NCBI RefSeq assembly: GCF_024979295.1
Contig: NZ_JANLCJ010000003.1
Span: forward strand, 1 to 64,000
Direction of reading: 5' to 3'
From: Herbiconiux daphne
GTDB taxonomy: Bacteria > Actinomycetota > Actinomycetes > Actinomycetales > Microbacteriaceae
Length of the DNA stretch: 64,000 bases
Position 1 is the first letter of the stretch; each line of letters begins with the position of its first letter. A model generated the notes under the pieces. The model did not search any database and had not been told where the DNA came from. It was given only the letters and a program-made list of their open reading frames with translations. A program made the position numbers and the translations under genes. Positions 7,113-16,083 of the stretch are shown one piece after another.

Positions 7113-9791
7113 ATGCACCGAGACGACGCACGCATGAGCCCACCAGGCCGACCGGTCGGCGATCCGCTCACCTTCCACCTGAGCGACCGGGTGCTCGCCC
7201 TGCTGATGGGCACCAGTCTCTACGGCGATTCGCGCTTCGCGTTCCGCGAGCTCCATCAGAACGCCGTCGACGCGTGCCGGCACCACGACGCCCGAGCGGA
7301 GTATCTGCGTCGGTCGGGTCAGGACCTGCCGAGCGGAGCGGCACGCGAACCCGGGGCCCCGCGGATCGTCGTGCGCGAGTTCGAAGACACCTCCGGATCG
7401 CGGGTGCTCGAGTGCCGTGACACCGGTGTCGGCATGGGCTACCTCCAGCTCGCGTCGGCGTTCTGCCAGGCAGGGGTGCGCGGGCGTGAACTCGAGGAGG
7501 ATGCCGACGAACGTGAGGCGTTCGCGCAGCTGGACGAGCCGATCGAGTTCTGGACGAACTCGCGGTTCGGCATCGGCGCCTTCAGCTACTTCATGGTGGC
7601 CGACGCCGTGTCGGTCACCACCACACGGCTGAACCGTGACGGCAGCCTCGGGCGACGGCTGTCGTTCGACGTCACCGGTCCGCACACTCCCGGCCTGGTC
7701 GTCGACCACGGCCCCGGCGAGGCCGCGGGCACCACGGTGCGGCTCGCCCTGAAAGACGGACACGCCTCACCGATCGCGGTGCTGCGAGACCTCGTGGCGG
7801 TGAGCCCCTACGACGTCGAGGCATTCGACGACCGCGGGCGGCAGCACCGCTGGGAGGCCGGGGTGCTCAACCGGGAGTCGGGGGCCGTCGAGCCCGACGC
7901 CCAGATCGTCGCCGATCCGGCGGGCAAGGTCTGGTGGTGCTCCGGCCGTGGCGCGGTGCTTCCCGACGGCATCTGGTCGGGTGCGATGACCTTGGGGATA
8001 ATCGTCAATCTGACCGGCGACGACGCGCCGCCGATGACCGCCGACCGCACGACCATGATCGACACCGACTTCGCGCAGGTCGACGTGCTCGCCCTCGCGG
8101 CGGTCGGCTCGGCAGTGCAGGAGGGGGCGGCGATCGTCGGACGCGCCGACTGGCTCGACCGCACGTTCGCCTGGAACCACGAGATCGTCGACGCGATCAT
8201 CCGCGAAGCCTCGGGCCCACCTTCCCCCTTCCCCATCGTTCTCGACCCCGAGACGCGCACGGTCGACGCCACCATCGCGGGCTACGTCCCCGGCGACGGC
8301 GAAGGCGTGCCTCCCGACGCGTGGTCGTTCACCCGGCTGATCGCCGGTGGCGCTTATCCCGAACTCGGCATCGACGGTTCGGAGTGGAACTCCTTCGTCG
8401 CGGGACTGCCGACCGACGCCGTGCTGCTCGGGCGCCCCGGCAGCACCATGGCGGGCGAGACGACCACGCCCGTCGCACCGTGGCGGGGCGACGCGCTGAG
8501 TCTCTATGCCGCCGAGAACAGCTTGCGCCGGCCGACCGCGACGATTCTCGAGCGGGCCCGCACGCTCGGCCTGCCGATCGACGCCGAGCTCGACAACCTG
8601 CCGGAGTCGACCGAGTTCGTCCGACGGGTCGTAACGGATGCCGCTGCCCACCAGGCCGCCTCCGACCGCGTGATCGGCGCTTTCGCCGTGGTTCGGGCAT
8701 CCGGCGACCTCGGCATCACGCTGGCCGACGCCAGGGACCAACTCCGCGATCGCGCACTCACCTACGACCCCTGCCTCGACGGTCTGGTCGACGAGCCGCC
8801 GACGGGTGGGGAGCTACGACTCGCCAGCGTGCGCGGTGACGGAGTCGCGCCCTGGCGCACGACCAAGGAGCTGTCGATCGCCACCGTGGCTGCCATCGCG
8901 GCGAATGCGGGGGTGTCGTCGAGTCAGGCGATACGCGCCCTGCAGCGGCTCGGATTCGGTCCGATCCGGGGCCTGCTCGACGGCACGAGATGGCTCTCGC
9001 GCGACTTCGACGCCGTCGATGTGCTGCTCGCGAGCCGAGACCTGGATGGCTCGATGCCGTTCCTGCCGAGCGTCGAGGTCAGTCGCGACCACATCCGCCG
9101 AGGTGCGCACAACGCGCATATCAGCGAATCCGCAGCGCGCTCACGCCTGGAGGCGCTCGGATACCACCAGGTCGACGGCGTGGCCGCGGCCGAAAGCGGT
9201 TATGAACAACTCGAGCTCGTGGACGACGAGGGCAACCCTCTCGATCTGGTGAACCCGCTGCCGATTGCCCACGCCGCGATCCTCGCGCGCAGGTTGAAGC
9301 GCCCCCTGACCGCGGTCGTGGCCCGGCTCGAAGAGCTCGGATACCGGATCGCGCCCTACGACGTCGTGCCCGGTCCGCAGCACCTCATCGCCGCTTCCCG
9401 TGAGGCCGACGGAGAACTGCCGTGCCATCCGGTGCATCTCGGCGTGCCTCCGATCGCGGTGCACTTCGCGGCCTTCAGCAGCGACGAGAATCCGCCCACC
9501 GTGGTCGGGATGCTCAGGAGCCAGGGATATCAGGTGGCATCGGGCGACATCCTGCCCCGCCTCGAAGACCGGCATCGTGCGATGCTCTACTGGCTCGCAG
9601 ACTCCGACATCACCGGCGGTGACGCCCCCGTGCCGCCGATAACCGTCCTGCAACTGGCACTGAGAGTGAATCTGTCACTCGACCGATGCCTCACCACCCT
9701 CACCGAGCTCGGACTCACCGGGGCCGATCCTCGCCGACACCTCCCCGTCGACCGCCCGGGTGACGACGCCGCCTGGCGCGGGCTGTACTGA
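7113..9791 (+). CDS. Hsp90/GHKL-type ATPase with a C-terminal winged-helix-like repeat array
   Basis: 892 residues. The N-terminal 250 residues carry a GHKL (Bergerat) ATP site in Hsp90 order: N box ELHQNAVDA (E46, N50, D53), G1 box RDTGVGM (D103-M108) and G2 box SRFGIGAFSYF (151-160). The middle region (about 345-580) is shared with the two following genes. The C-terminal 300 residues hold about five repeats of a 35-40 residue unit near 587, 650, 716, 776 and 842, each with a pattern of helix, turn, helix and a closing LxxLGY- or MLRSQGY-like strand, as in small winged-helix domains. It ends DPRRHLPVDRPGD. Comparative work on bacterial conflict systems has described winged-helix domains attached to Hsp90-like ATPases; I recall this as a predicted immunity class, and the exact family must be confirmed. 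Role here (sensor or switch controlling the nuclease) is inference. Confidence 0.85.
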   Translation: MHRDDARMSPPGRPVGDPLTFHLSDRVLALLMGTSLYGDSRFAFRELHQNAVDACRHHDARAEYLRRSGQDLPSGAAREPGAPRIVVREFEDTSGSRVLECRDTGVGMGYLQLASAFCQAGVRGRELEEDADEREAFAQLDEPIEFWTNSRFGIGAFSYFMVADAVSVTTTRLNRDGSLGRRLSFDVTGPHTPGLVVDHGPGEAAGTTVRLALKDGHASPIAVLRDLVAVSPYDVEAFDDRGRQHRWEAGVLNRESGAVEPDAQIVADPAGKVWWCSGRGAVLPDGIWSGAMTLGIIVNLTGDDAPPMTADRTTMIDTDFAQVDVLALAAVGSAVQEGAAIVGRADWLDRTFAWNHEIVDAIIREASGPPSPFPIVLDPETRTVDATIAGYVPGDGEGVPPDAWSFTRLIAGGAYPELGIDGSEWNSFVAGLPTDAVLLGRPGSTMAGETTTPVAPWRGDALSLYAAENSLRRPTATILERARTLGLPIDAELDNLPESTEFVRRVVTDAAAHQAASDRVIGAFAVVRASGDLGITLADARDQLRDRALTYDPCLDGLVDEPPTGGELRLASVRGDGVAPWRTTKELSIATVAAIAANAGVSSSQAIRALQRLGFGPIRGLLDGTRWLSRDFDAVDVLLASRDLDGSMPFLPSVEVSRDHIRRGAHNAHISESAARSRLEALGYHQVDGVAAAESGYEQLELVDDEGNPLDLVNPLPIAHAAILARRLKRPLTAVVARLEELGYRIAPYDVVPGPQHLIAASREADGELPCHPVHLGVPPIAVHFAAFSSDENPPTVVGMLRSQGYQVASGDILPRLEDRHRAMLYWLADSDITGGDAPVPPITVLQLALRVNLSLDRCLTTLTELGLTGADPRRHLPVDRPGDDAAWRGLY

Positions 9792-9794
9792 CCC

Positions 9795-11434
9795 GTGAGT
9801 TGGACCGTGCACATCGTCGCCCGCGACAGCCGCCTGGACGACCTCATTCGGACGAATCCCCGGGTAGCAGACGCCATCGTCCACGGCGGGCCCGGATGCT
9901 GTCGTCTGACGATCACGCTCGGAACACGAGGGCGACGGATGGACGCTGCGAAAGCGGGCTATGTCTATCGCGACACCGCGAACGCCGCCACCTGTGACTG
10001 GACAGTCAGTCGGCTCATCGCGGGCGGTGCCTACCCGGAGCTGGCGATCGACACGGCGACGTGGGACGAGCTCGTTCCCGGGCGACCCCTCGATGCCGTC
10101 CTCCTGGGGCGGGTGCGCACGACGGTAGTCGGCGATCAGGTCGTGGCCGTACGGCCGTGGCTCGGTGACGCGACCAGCGTCTACGCGGCCGAGAACAGCG
10201 TGCGCTGCCCGATCGGTGACATCGTGGAACGCGCCTCGATCCTGGGGTTGCCCCTCCCCGAAAGCGCCCATGAGCTCCCGGAATCGACGGACTTCATCCG
10301 TGGCGTGATGCGCTACGCACACCGACCGGAAGCGCCTGGCCACTACCGCCTTCCGGCACTCAAAGTGTTGGTGACCGCTCTGGAGTACGGCCTCACTCCG
10401 GCGCAGGCCCGGGCCGAACTCCGTGCGCGCGCCATCGCGCACGACGAGACCCTCGATGCCCTGGTCGAGCAGCCCCCACCTCGACGGAGGCGAGGATCGC
10501 CAGCGTCGCGGGCGACGGGCTGCTCCCCTGGAGAACCAACGACGACCTGTCGATCGCCACCGTCGCGGCCATCGCGGCATCTGCCTCGCTGCCGGCCATG
10601 CAGGTGATCGCGGCGTTCCGGCGGCTCGGTTACGCGCCCATCCCGGGAGTCCCCGATCAGGGAGTGTGGCGGGCAGGAACCATCACCGCGGTCGACCTCG
10701 TGCTCACCAGTCTCGGTCTCGACGGGGAAGCGCCGTTCCTCCGATCACGGGTGTGCGGACTTCGGCATGCGAAGCGAGCGGCAGCAGTGCTCCGGATGCC
10801 GGTCAGCGACACGATCTCGCGGCTCCGGACTCTGGGCTACGAGGTCGCCGCTGACGACGCCACCCCTGAATCGGATTATCGCCGGTGCGGGGTGATCGAC
10901 GACGCGGGCCAGCGCGCCGACCCCGCCACGCCCCTGCCCGAGATCCACGCTCAGCTGGTGGCTCGCGATCTGGCCGAGCGCCCGAGCACGGTGAAACGCT
11001 GTCTGCGACGCCTCGGCTACTCCGTCGGCAGATCGTCTCTGTCGGAGCCGACCGCGAGCGACTTCATCCTGGCGTCCGCGGACGCCACCGGCTACCTGCC
11101 GTGCCATCCCCTGGGAACGCCCATCAGCATCCCTCTCGTGCATCGGGCGGCCGACCGAGCTGACGTGTCGCCTCCCGTCGCGGTCGAGCGGTTGATACGA
11201 ATGGGGTATTCGATCGCCGAGGGTTCACCGATGACGACCCTCGGGAACTGTCATCGAGCCATCCTGGCCCGCAGCGGAATGAGCTGGGTCGCCCGACCCG
11301 TCAGTCCTGCCCGGGTGGTTGCAGAAGCTCTTGCCTTGCACTGGCCGCTGTCGAAGACTGTCCGCGTTCTGGAGGAACTCGGCTTGAGTGTTGCCGACCC
11401 GCGAACGCATCTTCCGAAGAATCGCCCGTGCTGA
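9795..11434 (+). pseudogene. ATPase-less paralogue of the winged-helix array, frameshifted
   Basis: Starts at GTG 9795, only 3 bp after the ATPase stop. The first frame (9795 to about 10478) matches the middle region of the ATPase protein (TVSRLIAGGAYPELAIDTATWDELV, SVYAAENSVRCP, HELPESTDFIR). At a run of five C (10473-10477) homology jumps to the +2 frame and continues to 11434 (ASVAGDGLLPWRTNDDLSIA, then array repeats, ending DPRTHLPKNRPC). One extra C would restore a protein of about 546 residues. So this is either a real -1 frameshift, a sequencing error in a homopolymer, or a slippage switch. It lacks the whole ATPase domain. The downstream part could also be translated alone from near 10598. 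Confidence 0.7.
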
Positions 11435-11449
11435 ACCATTCTGCGTACG

Positions 11450-12994
11450 ATGACTGAGCAGCAACGGCCGTCGATCGCCGCACATGCCGAATGGCTCGAC
11501 CGCACATTCGGCCGGAACCACGAGCTCGTGGATGCGGTCATCCGAGAGGCGTGGGCCGCGTCATCCCCCTTTCCCATCGTGCTCGACCCCGAGACCCGCA
11601 CGATCGACGCCACCGTCGCAGGCTACGTCCCCGGTGACGGCGACCTCGTGCCCTCCGACGCCTGGTCGCTCACTCGGCTCATCGCCGGCGGCGCCTACCC
11701 CGAACTCGGCATCGACGGCTCGGAATGGCACTCTTTCGTGAAGGGGCTGCCGACCGACGCCGTGCTGCTCGGGCGCGCCGACAGCACCACGGCAGCGGAG
11801 ACCACCGTCACCGTCACGCCGTGGCAGGGTGACGCCCTCAGCCTCTATGCCGCCGAGAACAGCCTGCGCCGCCCACTCGCGACCATCCTCGAACGGGCGC
11901 GCACGCTCGGCCTTCCGGTCGACCCCCGGCTCGACGACCTGCCGGAGTCGACCGACCTCATCCGACTCGTGATACCGGATGCCGCTGCCCACGAGGCCCG
12001 ATCCGATCGCGTGATCGGAACCTTCGCCGTCGTGCGGGCAGCATCCGACCTCGGACTCACGATCGCTGCGGCACGGAACCAACTCCGTGACCGCGGACTC
12101 CATTACGACGCCCGTCTCAACGAATTAGCCGCGGATCCCCCGACCTCGGAAGAACTGCGGCTCGCCAGCGTGAACGGCGACGGAATGGCGCCATGGCGAT
12201 CGGCCGAGGAACAGTCGGTCGCCTCGGCCGCGATCGCAGCGACAGACTTCTCGGTTGCGGCACCCGCGGTGCTGTGCGCGTGGCGACGGCTCGGCATCGG
12301 CCCCATCGACGGACTCGTCGACGGCAGCCGGTGGCGGGAACGCGCGTTCGACTCGGTCGACACCCTGCTCGCCAGCCAGGATCTCGATGGCGCCTCCCCG
12401 TATCGCGTAGACGATGTCGAGACGGTTCCGGCGGCCCATCAGCTCGACACGACGATCCCGCTCCCGCTCGCACAGGTCGCCATCCTCGCCGTCAGTCTCA
12501 AGGAGCCGCGCCGGTCGATCGAGCACCGGCTCGCGACCCTCGGCTATTCCGTCGCGCCCCGTGGGGCAGCGACGAGTCGCTCGGACCGCATCGCGGCATC
12601 CCGCGACAACGATGGCGATCTGCCCGGTCACCCTCTCGACCTGGAGCTCTCGCCCGCTGTGGTGCACGTCGCGGCGCACAGTTGCACCGTGGAACCCGGC
12701 GTGACCTCGGCGATGCTCAGGCGTATGGGCTACCGCGTCGCGCACGAAGGCATCCTCGCCACACTGCACACACGTCACCACGACCTGCTGTGGCACCTCA
12801 TCGATGGACCCGCCATCGAATGGGGCCGACCCATCTCCCCGGTGAGGGTCGCGCAGCTGGCGCTGCACCTGGGCTGGAGCATCGACCGCTGCCTCGACAC
12901 CCTCGCCGAGCTCGGCTTCACGGCCGCCGACCCCCGGCGGCACCTGCCCGTCGACCGGCCCGGCGACGAAGACGCCTGGCGCGCACTCTATTGA
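11450..12994 (+). CDS. ATPase-less paralogue of the Hsp90-like protein (winged-helix-like array only)
   Basis: 514 residues from ATG 11450, 15 bp after the previous stop. It aligns with the ATPase protein from about residue 350 to the end (AEWLDRTFGRNHELVDAVIREA; TRLIAGGAYPELGIDGSEW; YAAENSLRRP; ending DPRRHLPVDRPGDEDAW), with high DNA similarity, so the duplication is fairly recent. Relative to the full protein it lacks the GHKL domain and one internal repeat of about 50 residues (the one at 650-690 of the ATPase). It is intact and begins with its own start codon at the domain boundary. Possible roles are a partner that pairs with the array of the ATPase, or a specificity or decoy subunit. 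No activity can be assigned. Confidence 0.8.
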   Translation: MTEQQRPSIAAHAEWLDRTFGRNHELVDAVIREAWAASSPFPIVLDPETRTIDATVAGYVPGDGDLVPSDAWSLTRLIAGGAYPELGIDGSEWHSFVKGLPTDAVLLGRADSTTAAETTVTVTPWQGDALSLYAAENSLRRPLATILERARTLGLPVDPRLDDLPESTDLIRLVIPDAAAHEARSDRVIGTFAVVRAASDLGLTIAAARNQLRDRGLHYDARLNELAADPPTSEELRLASVNGDGMAPWRSAEEQSVASAAIAATDFSVAAPAVLCAWRRLGIGPIDGLVDGSRWRERAFDSVDTLLASQDLDGASPYRVDDVETVPAAHQLDTTIPLPLAQVAILAVSLKEPRRSIEHRLATLGYSVAPRGAATSRSDRIAASRDNDGDLPGHPLDLELSPAVVHVAAHSCTVEPGVTSAMLRRMGYRVAHEGILATLHTRHHDLLWHLIDGPAIEWGRPISPVRVAQLALHLGWSIDRCLDTLAELGFTAADPRRHLPVDRPGDEDAWRALY

Positions 12995-13052
12995 GCCGGG
13001 CGCAAGTGACCCGGGCGCGACTGAGCCGCACTCGACGACGACCGCCCGAGCA

Positions 13053-16046
13053 CTACTGCCCGTAGAACAGCCGCTCGAACACCGTGCGGGCCCGGCGCGT
13101 GACCCCCAGATAATCCTCCTCGAGCTGCGTCGCCGATCCCGGCGGGTACTCCAGCAGCCGGGCCACACCCTCGAGCTGGCGACGATCGGAGGGCAGCACG
13201 TCGGCGGTCTTGTTCGTCCAGAGGGTCATCGCCGAGCGGGCGCGCGACGCGAAGATCCAGGCGTCATGGAGCTTGCGGGCATCGTCGTGGTTGATGAGAC
13301 CGGCGTCTTCGGCCGCCGACAGCGCCAGCAGGGTCGAGGTGGTGCGCAGCGAGGGCAACCGGGCGGCGTACTGCAGCTGCAGCAGCTGCACATACCATTC
13401 CACGTCGCTGAGCGACCCCCGGCCGAGCTTCAGGTGCCGGGCCGGGTCGGCGCCCTGCGGCAGCCGCTCCTTCTCGACCCGCGCCTTGATGCGCTTCACC
13501 TCACGGATCTCGGTCTCGGAAATGGCCGTGGGGTAGCGCACCGTGTCGGCGAGGGCGTGGAACGACTCGATCAGCGATCGATCGCCCGCCACCCCGTTCG
13601 CCCGCAGCAGCGCCTGGGCCTCCCAGGTGAGCGACCAGCGCTCGTAGTAGGCGGCATACGACTCGAGCGACCGCACCGTCGGCCCGTTCTTGCCCTCGGG
13701 CCGTAGGTCGATGTCGAGGTCGAGCGGCAGCCGGTGATCTTCGGTGAGGCGCTTCAGCTCGTTCACGATGAACTGCGCCACCGATTGCGCGGTGGCCTTG
13801 TCGACCCGCACCGGGCGGTAGACGTAGAGCACGTCGGCATCCGAACCGAACCCCAGCTCGCCGCCGCCGTAACGCCCCATGCCGATGATGGCGAACTCGA
13901 TGCCGTCGCCGTTCATCAGCGCCGCCGACTGCCGGATGACGCTCAGCGTGCCCTGCAGGTGCACGGTCGTGATGTCGGTGAGCCCGCGCCCGAGTTCCTC
14001 CACCGTCACCATGCCGAGGATGGACGCGATGGCCAGCCTCAGCACTTCACGGCGGCGGGCCGTGCGCAAAGCCATGGCCGCGGCATCCGGAGTGTCGTGG
14101 CGGGCCACGATCGCGCGGGTCTCGTCGTCGAGCACCGCCATCGGCCGCGGATGCAGCTCGTCGTCGTTCTCGAGCCAGGCGGCGGCCTCGGGGATGCGCT
14201 CGAGCAGCTCCCCGACGAACCGCGACCCCGACAGCACCTGCGTCAGCCGGGCGGCGGCGCCCGAGGAGTCGCGCAGCATGCGCAGGAACCAGTAGGTCTC
14301 CCCCAGCGTGTCGGAGAGCCGGCGGAACGCCAGCAGACCGTAGTCGGGGTCGGCGCCGTTCGCGAACCACTGCAGCATCACCGGCAGCAGGGTGCGCTGG
14401 ATGGCGGCCCGCCGGCTCACCCCCGTGGTCATCGCCGCGATGTGGGCGAGCGCTCCGGCCGGGTTCTGGAACCCGATCGCCGCGAGCCGGGCCTCGGCCT
14501 GCGCACTGGTCAGGGCCTGCTCGTCGGGCGACAGCGCGGCGACGGCCGCGAGCAGCGGGCGGTAGAACAACCGCTCGTGCAGCCCTCGCACGCGCACCTT
14601 GATGGCGTTCCAGCGCAGCACGAGGGCGGCGGCGCTCGTGGCGAGCCCGCTCCCCCGCGCCAGAACGCGCTGCTCGGCCTCGTCGCGGGGCATCAGGTGC
14701 GTGCGGCTCAGGTTGCGCAGCTGCAGCCGGTGCTCGAGCAGCCGCAGGATGCGGTAGTCCTGAGCGAACTCCACCGCCTCGACGCGCCCGATGTAACTGC
14801 CCTCGGCCAGGGCGGCCAGCGCCGGAAGGGTGCCGCGCTGACGCACGTCGACATCGGTTTGACCGTGCACGAGCTGCAGCAGCTGCACCGTGAACTCGAT
14901 GTCGCGCAAGCCCCCCGGCCCGAGTTTGAGCTGGTATTCGACATCCGCCGGCTTGATGTGCTCGGTGACCCGTTCGCGCATGCGCTGCACCGACTCGACG
15001 AAGTTCTCTCGCGACGCGCTCGACCACACCTTCGGCGCCACGATGCGGGTGTAGTCGTCGCCGAGAGCCAGGTCGCCGGCCAGCGGGCGGGCCTTGAGCA
15101 GCGCCTGGAACTCCCAGTTCTTCGCCCAGCGGTCGTAGTAGGCCGCGTGCGACTCCAGCGATCGCACGAGCGCTCCGGCCTTGCCCTCGGGCCGCAGGTT
15201 GGGGTCGACCTCCCAGAGGCCCGGCTCGAGCCCGGTCTCGCTGATGCCGCGCATCGTCACCATCGCCAGCCGGGTGCCGATCTCGACCGCGGTGCTGGTG
15301 GGCAGCCCCGCGGCTTCGTCGCCCTCGGCCACGAAGATCACGTCGACGTCGCTGACGTAGTTGAGCTCGCCCGCCCCCGCCTTGCCCATGCCGATCACGG
15401 CGAACCGGGTGGCCCGCACCTGCTCCACCGGGAACTGCCACAGCCCGTGCCCCTTCGTCGACACCTGCGACCGGGCCACGGCCAGTGCCGCTTCGAGCGC
15501 CCCGGCGGCGAGATCGGCCAGGGCCCGCGCGATGGTGTCGAGCCCGGCGACCGGGTTGGGCTGCTCGAGGTCGAACGCCGTCACGAGCGACAACAGCACG
15601 CGGTAGCGGATGCGCAACGCCGTCCAGGCGTCTTCGCCGAGCGCCGTCGAGAACCCGTCGACCGCGCCCACCGACGCGAGCAGCTCGCGTTTGGCCGATT
15701 GCTCGTCGAGCAGCACCAGCGGCGCCGACCCGAGCTCGGCGAGCTGCTCCGGATGCCGCGCGAAGAACTCCGTCAACCCCGACGACGCCCCGAACACCCG
15801 GATGACCCGCCGCCGCGCCACGGGGTCGACGAGTGCGGCGATCATGCCCGCCTCATCGCGCTGCAGCAGGCGCTTCACGCCGTTGAGCGCCTGATCGGGA
15901 TCGGCGGCGAGCTGGAACGAGGCCAGCAGTTCGTCGAGCGCCACCCCGCTCGTGTCGGCGAGCGTGCGCAACTCCTCACCGGCCCAGCCGAGTTGGGCGA
16001 AACCCACTCGGGCGAGGTCGGTGAGGGTGGACTGCGAACGGGGCAT
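13053..16046 (-). CDS. glnE: Bifunctional glutamine synthetase adenylyltransferase / adenylyl-removing enzyme
   Basis: 997 residues, typical full length. It adds AMP to, and removes AMP from, the regulatory tyrosine of GlnA according to nitrogen status. Two nucleotidyltransferase modules are visible: the N-terminal adenylyl-removing one (GMGKAGAGELNYVSDVDVIFV) and the C-terminal adenylyltransferase (GMGRYGGGELGFGSDADVLYV), each followed by a GlnD/GlnE linker helical region with a PxxRxLKLGxGxLxDVEW-like segment (RHLKLGRGSLSDVEWYVQLLQ). It lies 37 bp downstream of glnA2 on the same strand and probably shares its transcript. Its 3' end converges on the winged-helix array gene, which has displaced the usual closeness to glnA. 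Confidence 0.96.
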   Translation of the reverse strand: MPRSQSTLTDLARVGFAQLGWAGEELRTLADTSGVALDELLASFQLAADPDQALNGVKRLLQRDEAGMIAALVDPVARRRVIRVFGASSGLTEFFARHPEQLAELGSAPLVLLDEQSAKRELLASVGAVDGFSTALGEDAWTALRIRYRVLLSLVTAFDLEQPNPVAGLDTIARALADLAAGALEAALAVARSQVSTKGHGLWQFPVEQVRATRFAVIGMGKAGAGELNYVSDVDVIFVAEGDEAAGLPTSTAVEIGTRLAMVTMRGISETGLEPGLWEVDPNLRPEGKAGALVRSLESHAAYYDRWAKNWEFQALLKARPLAGDLALGDDYTRIVAPKVWSSASRENFVESVQRMRERVTEHIKPADVEYQLKLGPGGLRDIEFTVQLLQLVHGQTDVDVRQRGTLPALAALAEGSYIGRVEAVEFAQDYRILRLLEHRLQLRNLSRTHLMPRDEAEQRVLARGSGLATSAAALVLRWNAIKVRVRGLHERLFYRPLLAAVAALSPDEQALTSAQAEARLAAIGFQNPAGALAHIAAMTTGVSRRAAIQRTLLPVMLQWFANGADPDYGLLAFRRLSDTLGETYWFLRMLRDSSGAAARLTQVLSGSRFVGELLERIPEAAAWLENDDELHPRPMAVLDDETRAIVARHDTPDAAAMALRTARRREVLRLAIASILGMVTVEELGRGLTDITTVHLQGTLSVIRQSAALMNGDGIEFAIIGMGRYGGGELGFGSDADVLYVYRPVRVDKATAQSVAQFIVNELKRLTEDHRLPLDLDIDLRPEGKNGPTVRSLESYAAYYERWSLTWEAQALLRANGVAGDRSLIESFHALADTVRYPTAISETEIREVKRIKARVEKERLPQGADPARHLKLGRGSLSDVEWYVQLLQLQYAARLPSLRTTSTLLALSAAEDAGLINHDDARKLHDAWIFASRARSAMTLWTNKTADVLPSDRRQLEGVARLLEYPPGSATQLEEDYLGVTRRARTVFERLFYGQ

Positions 16047-16083
16047 AGCGGTCAGTTCAGCCCGGCCGACTGCCGGGACCGGA

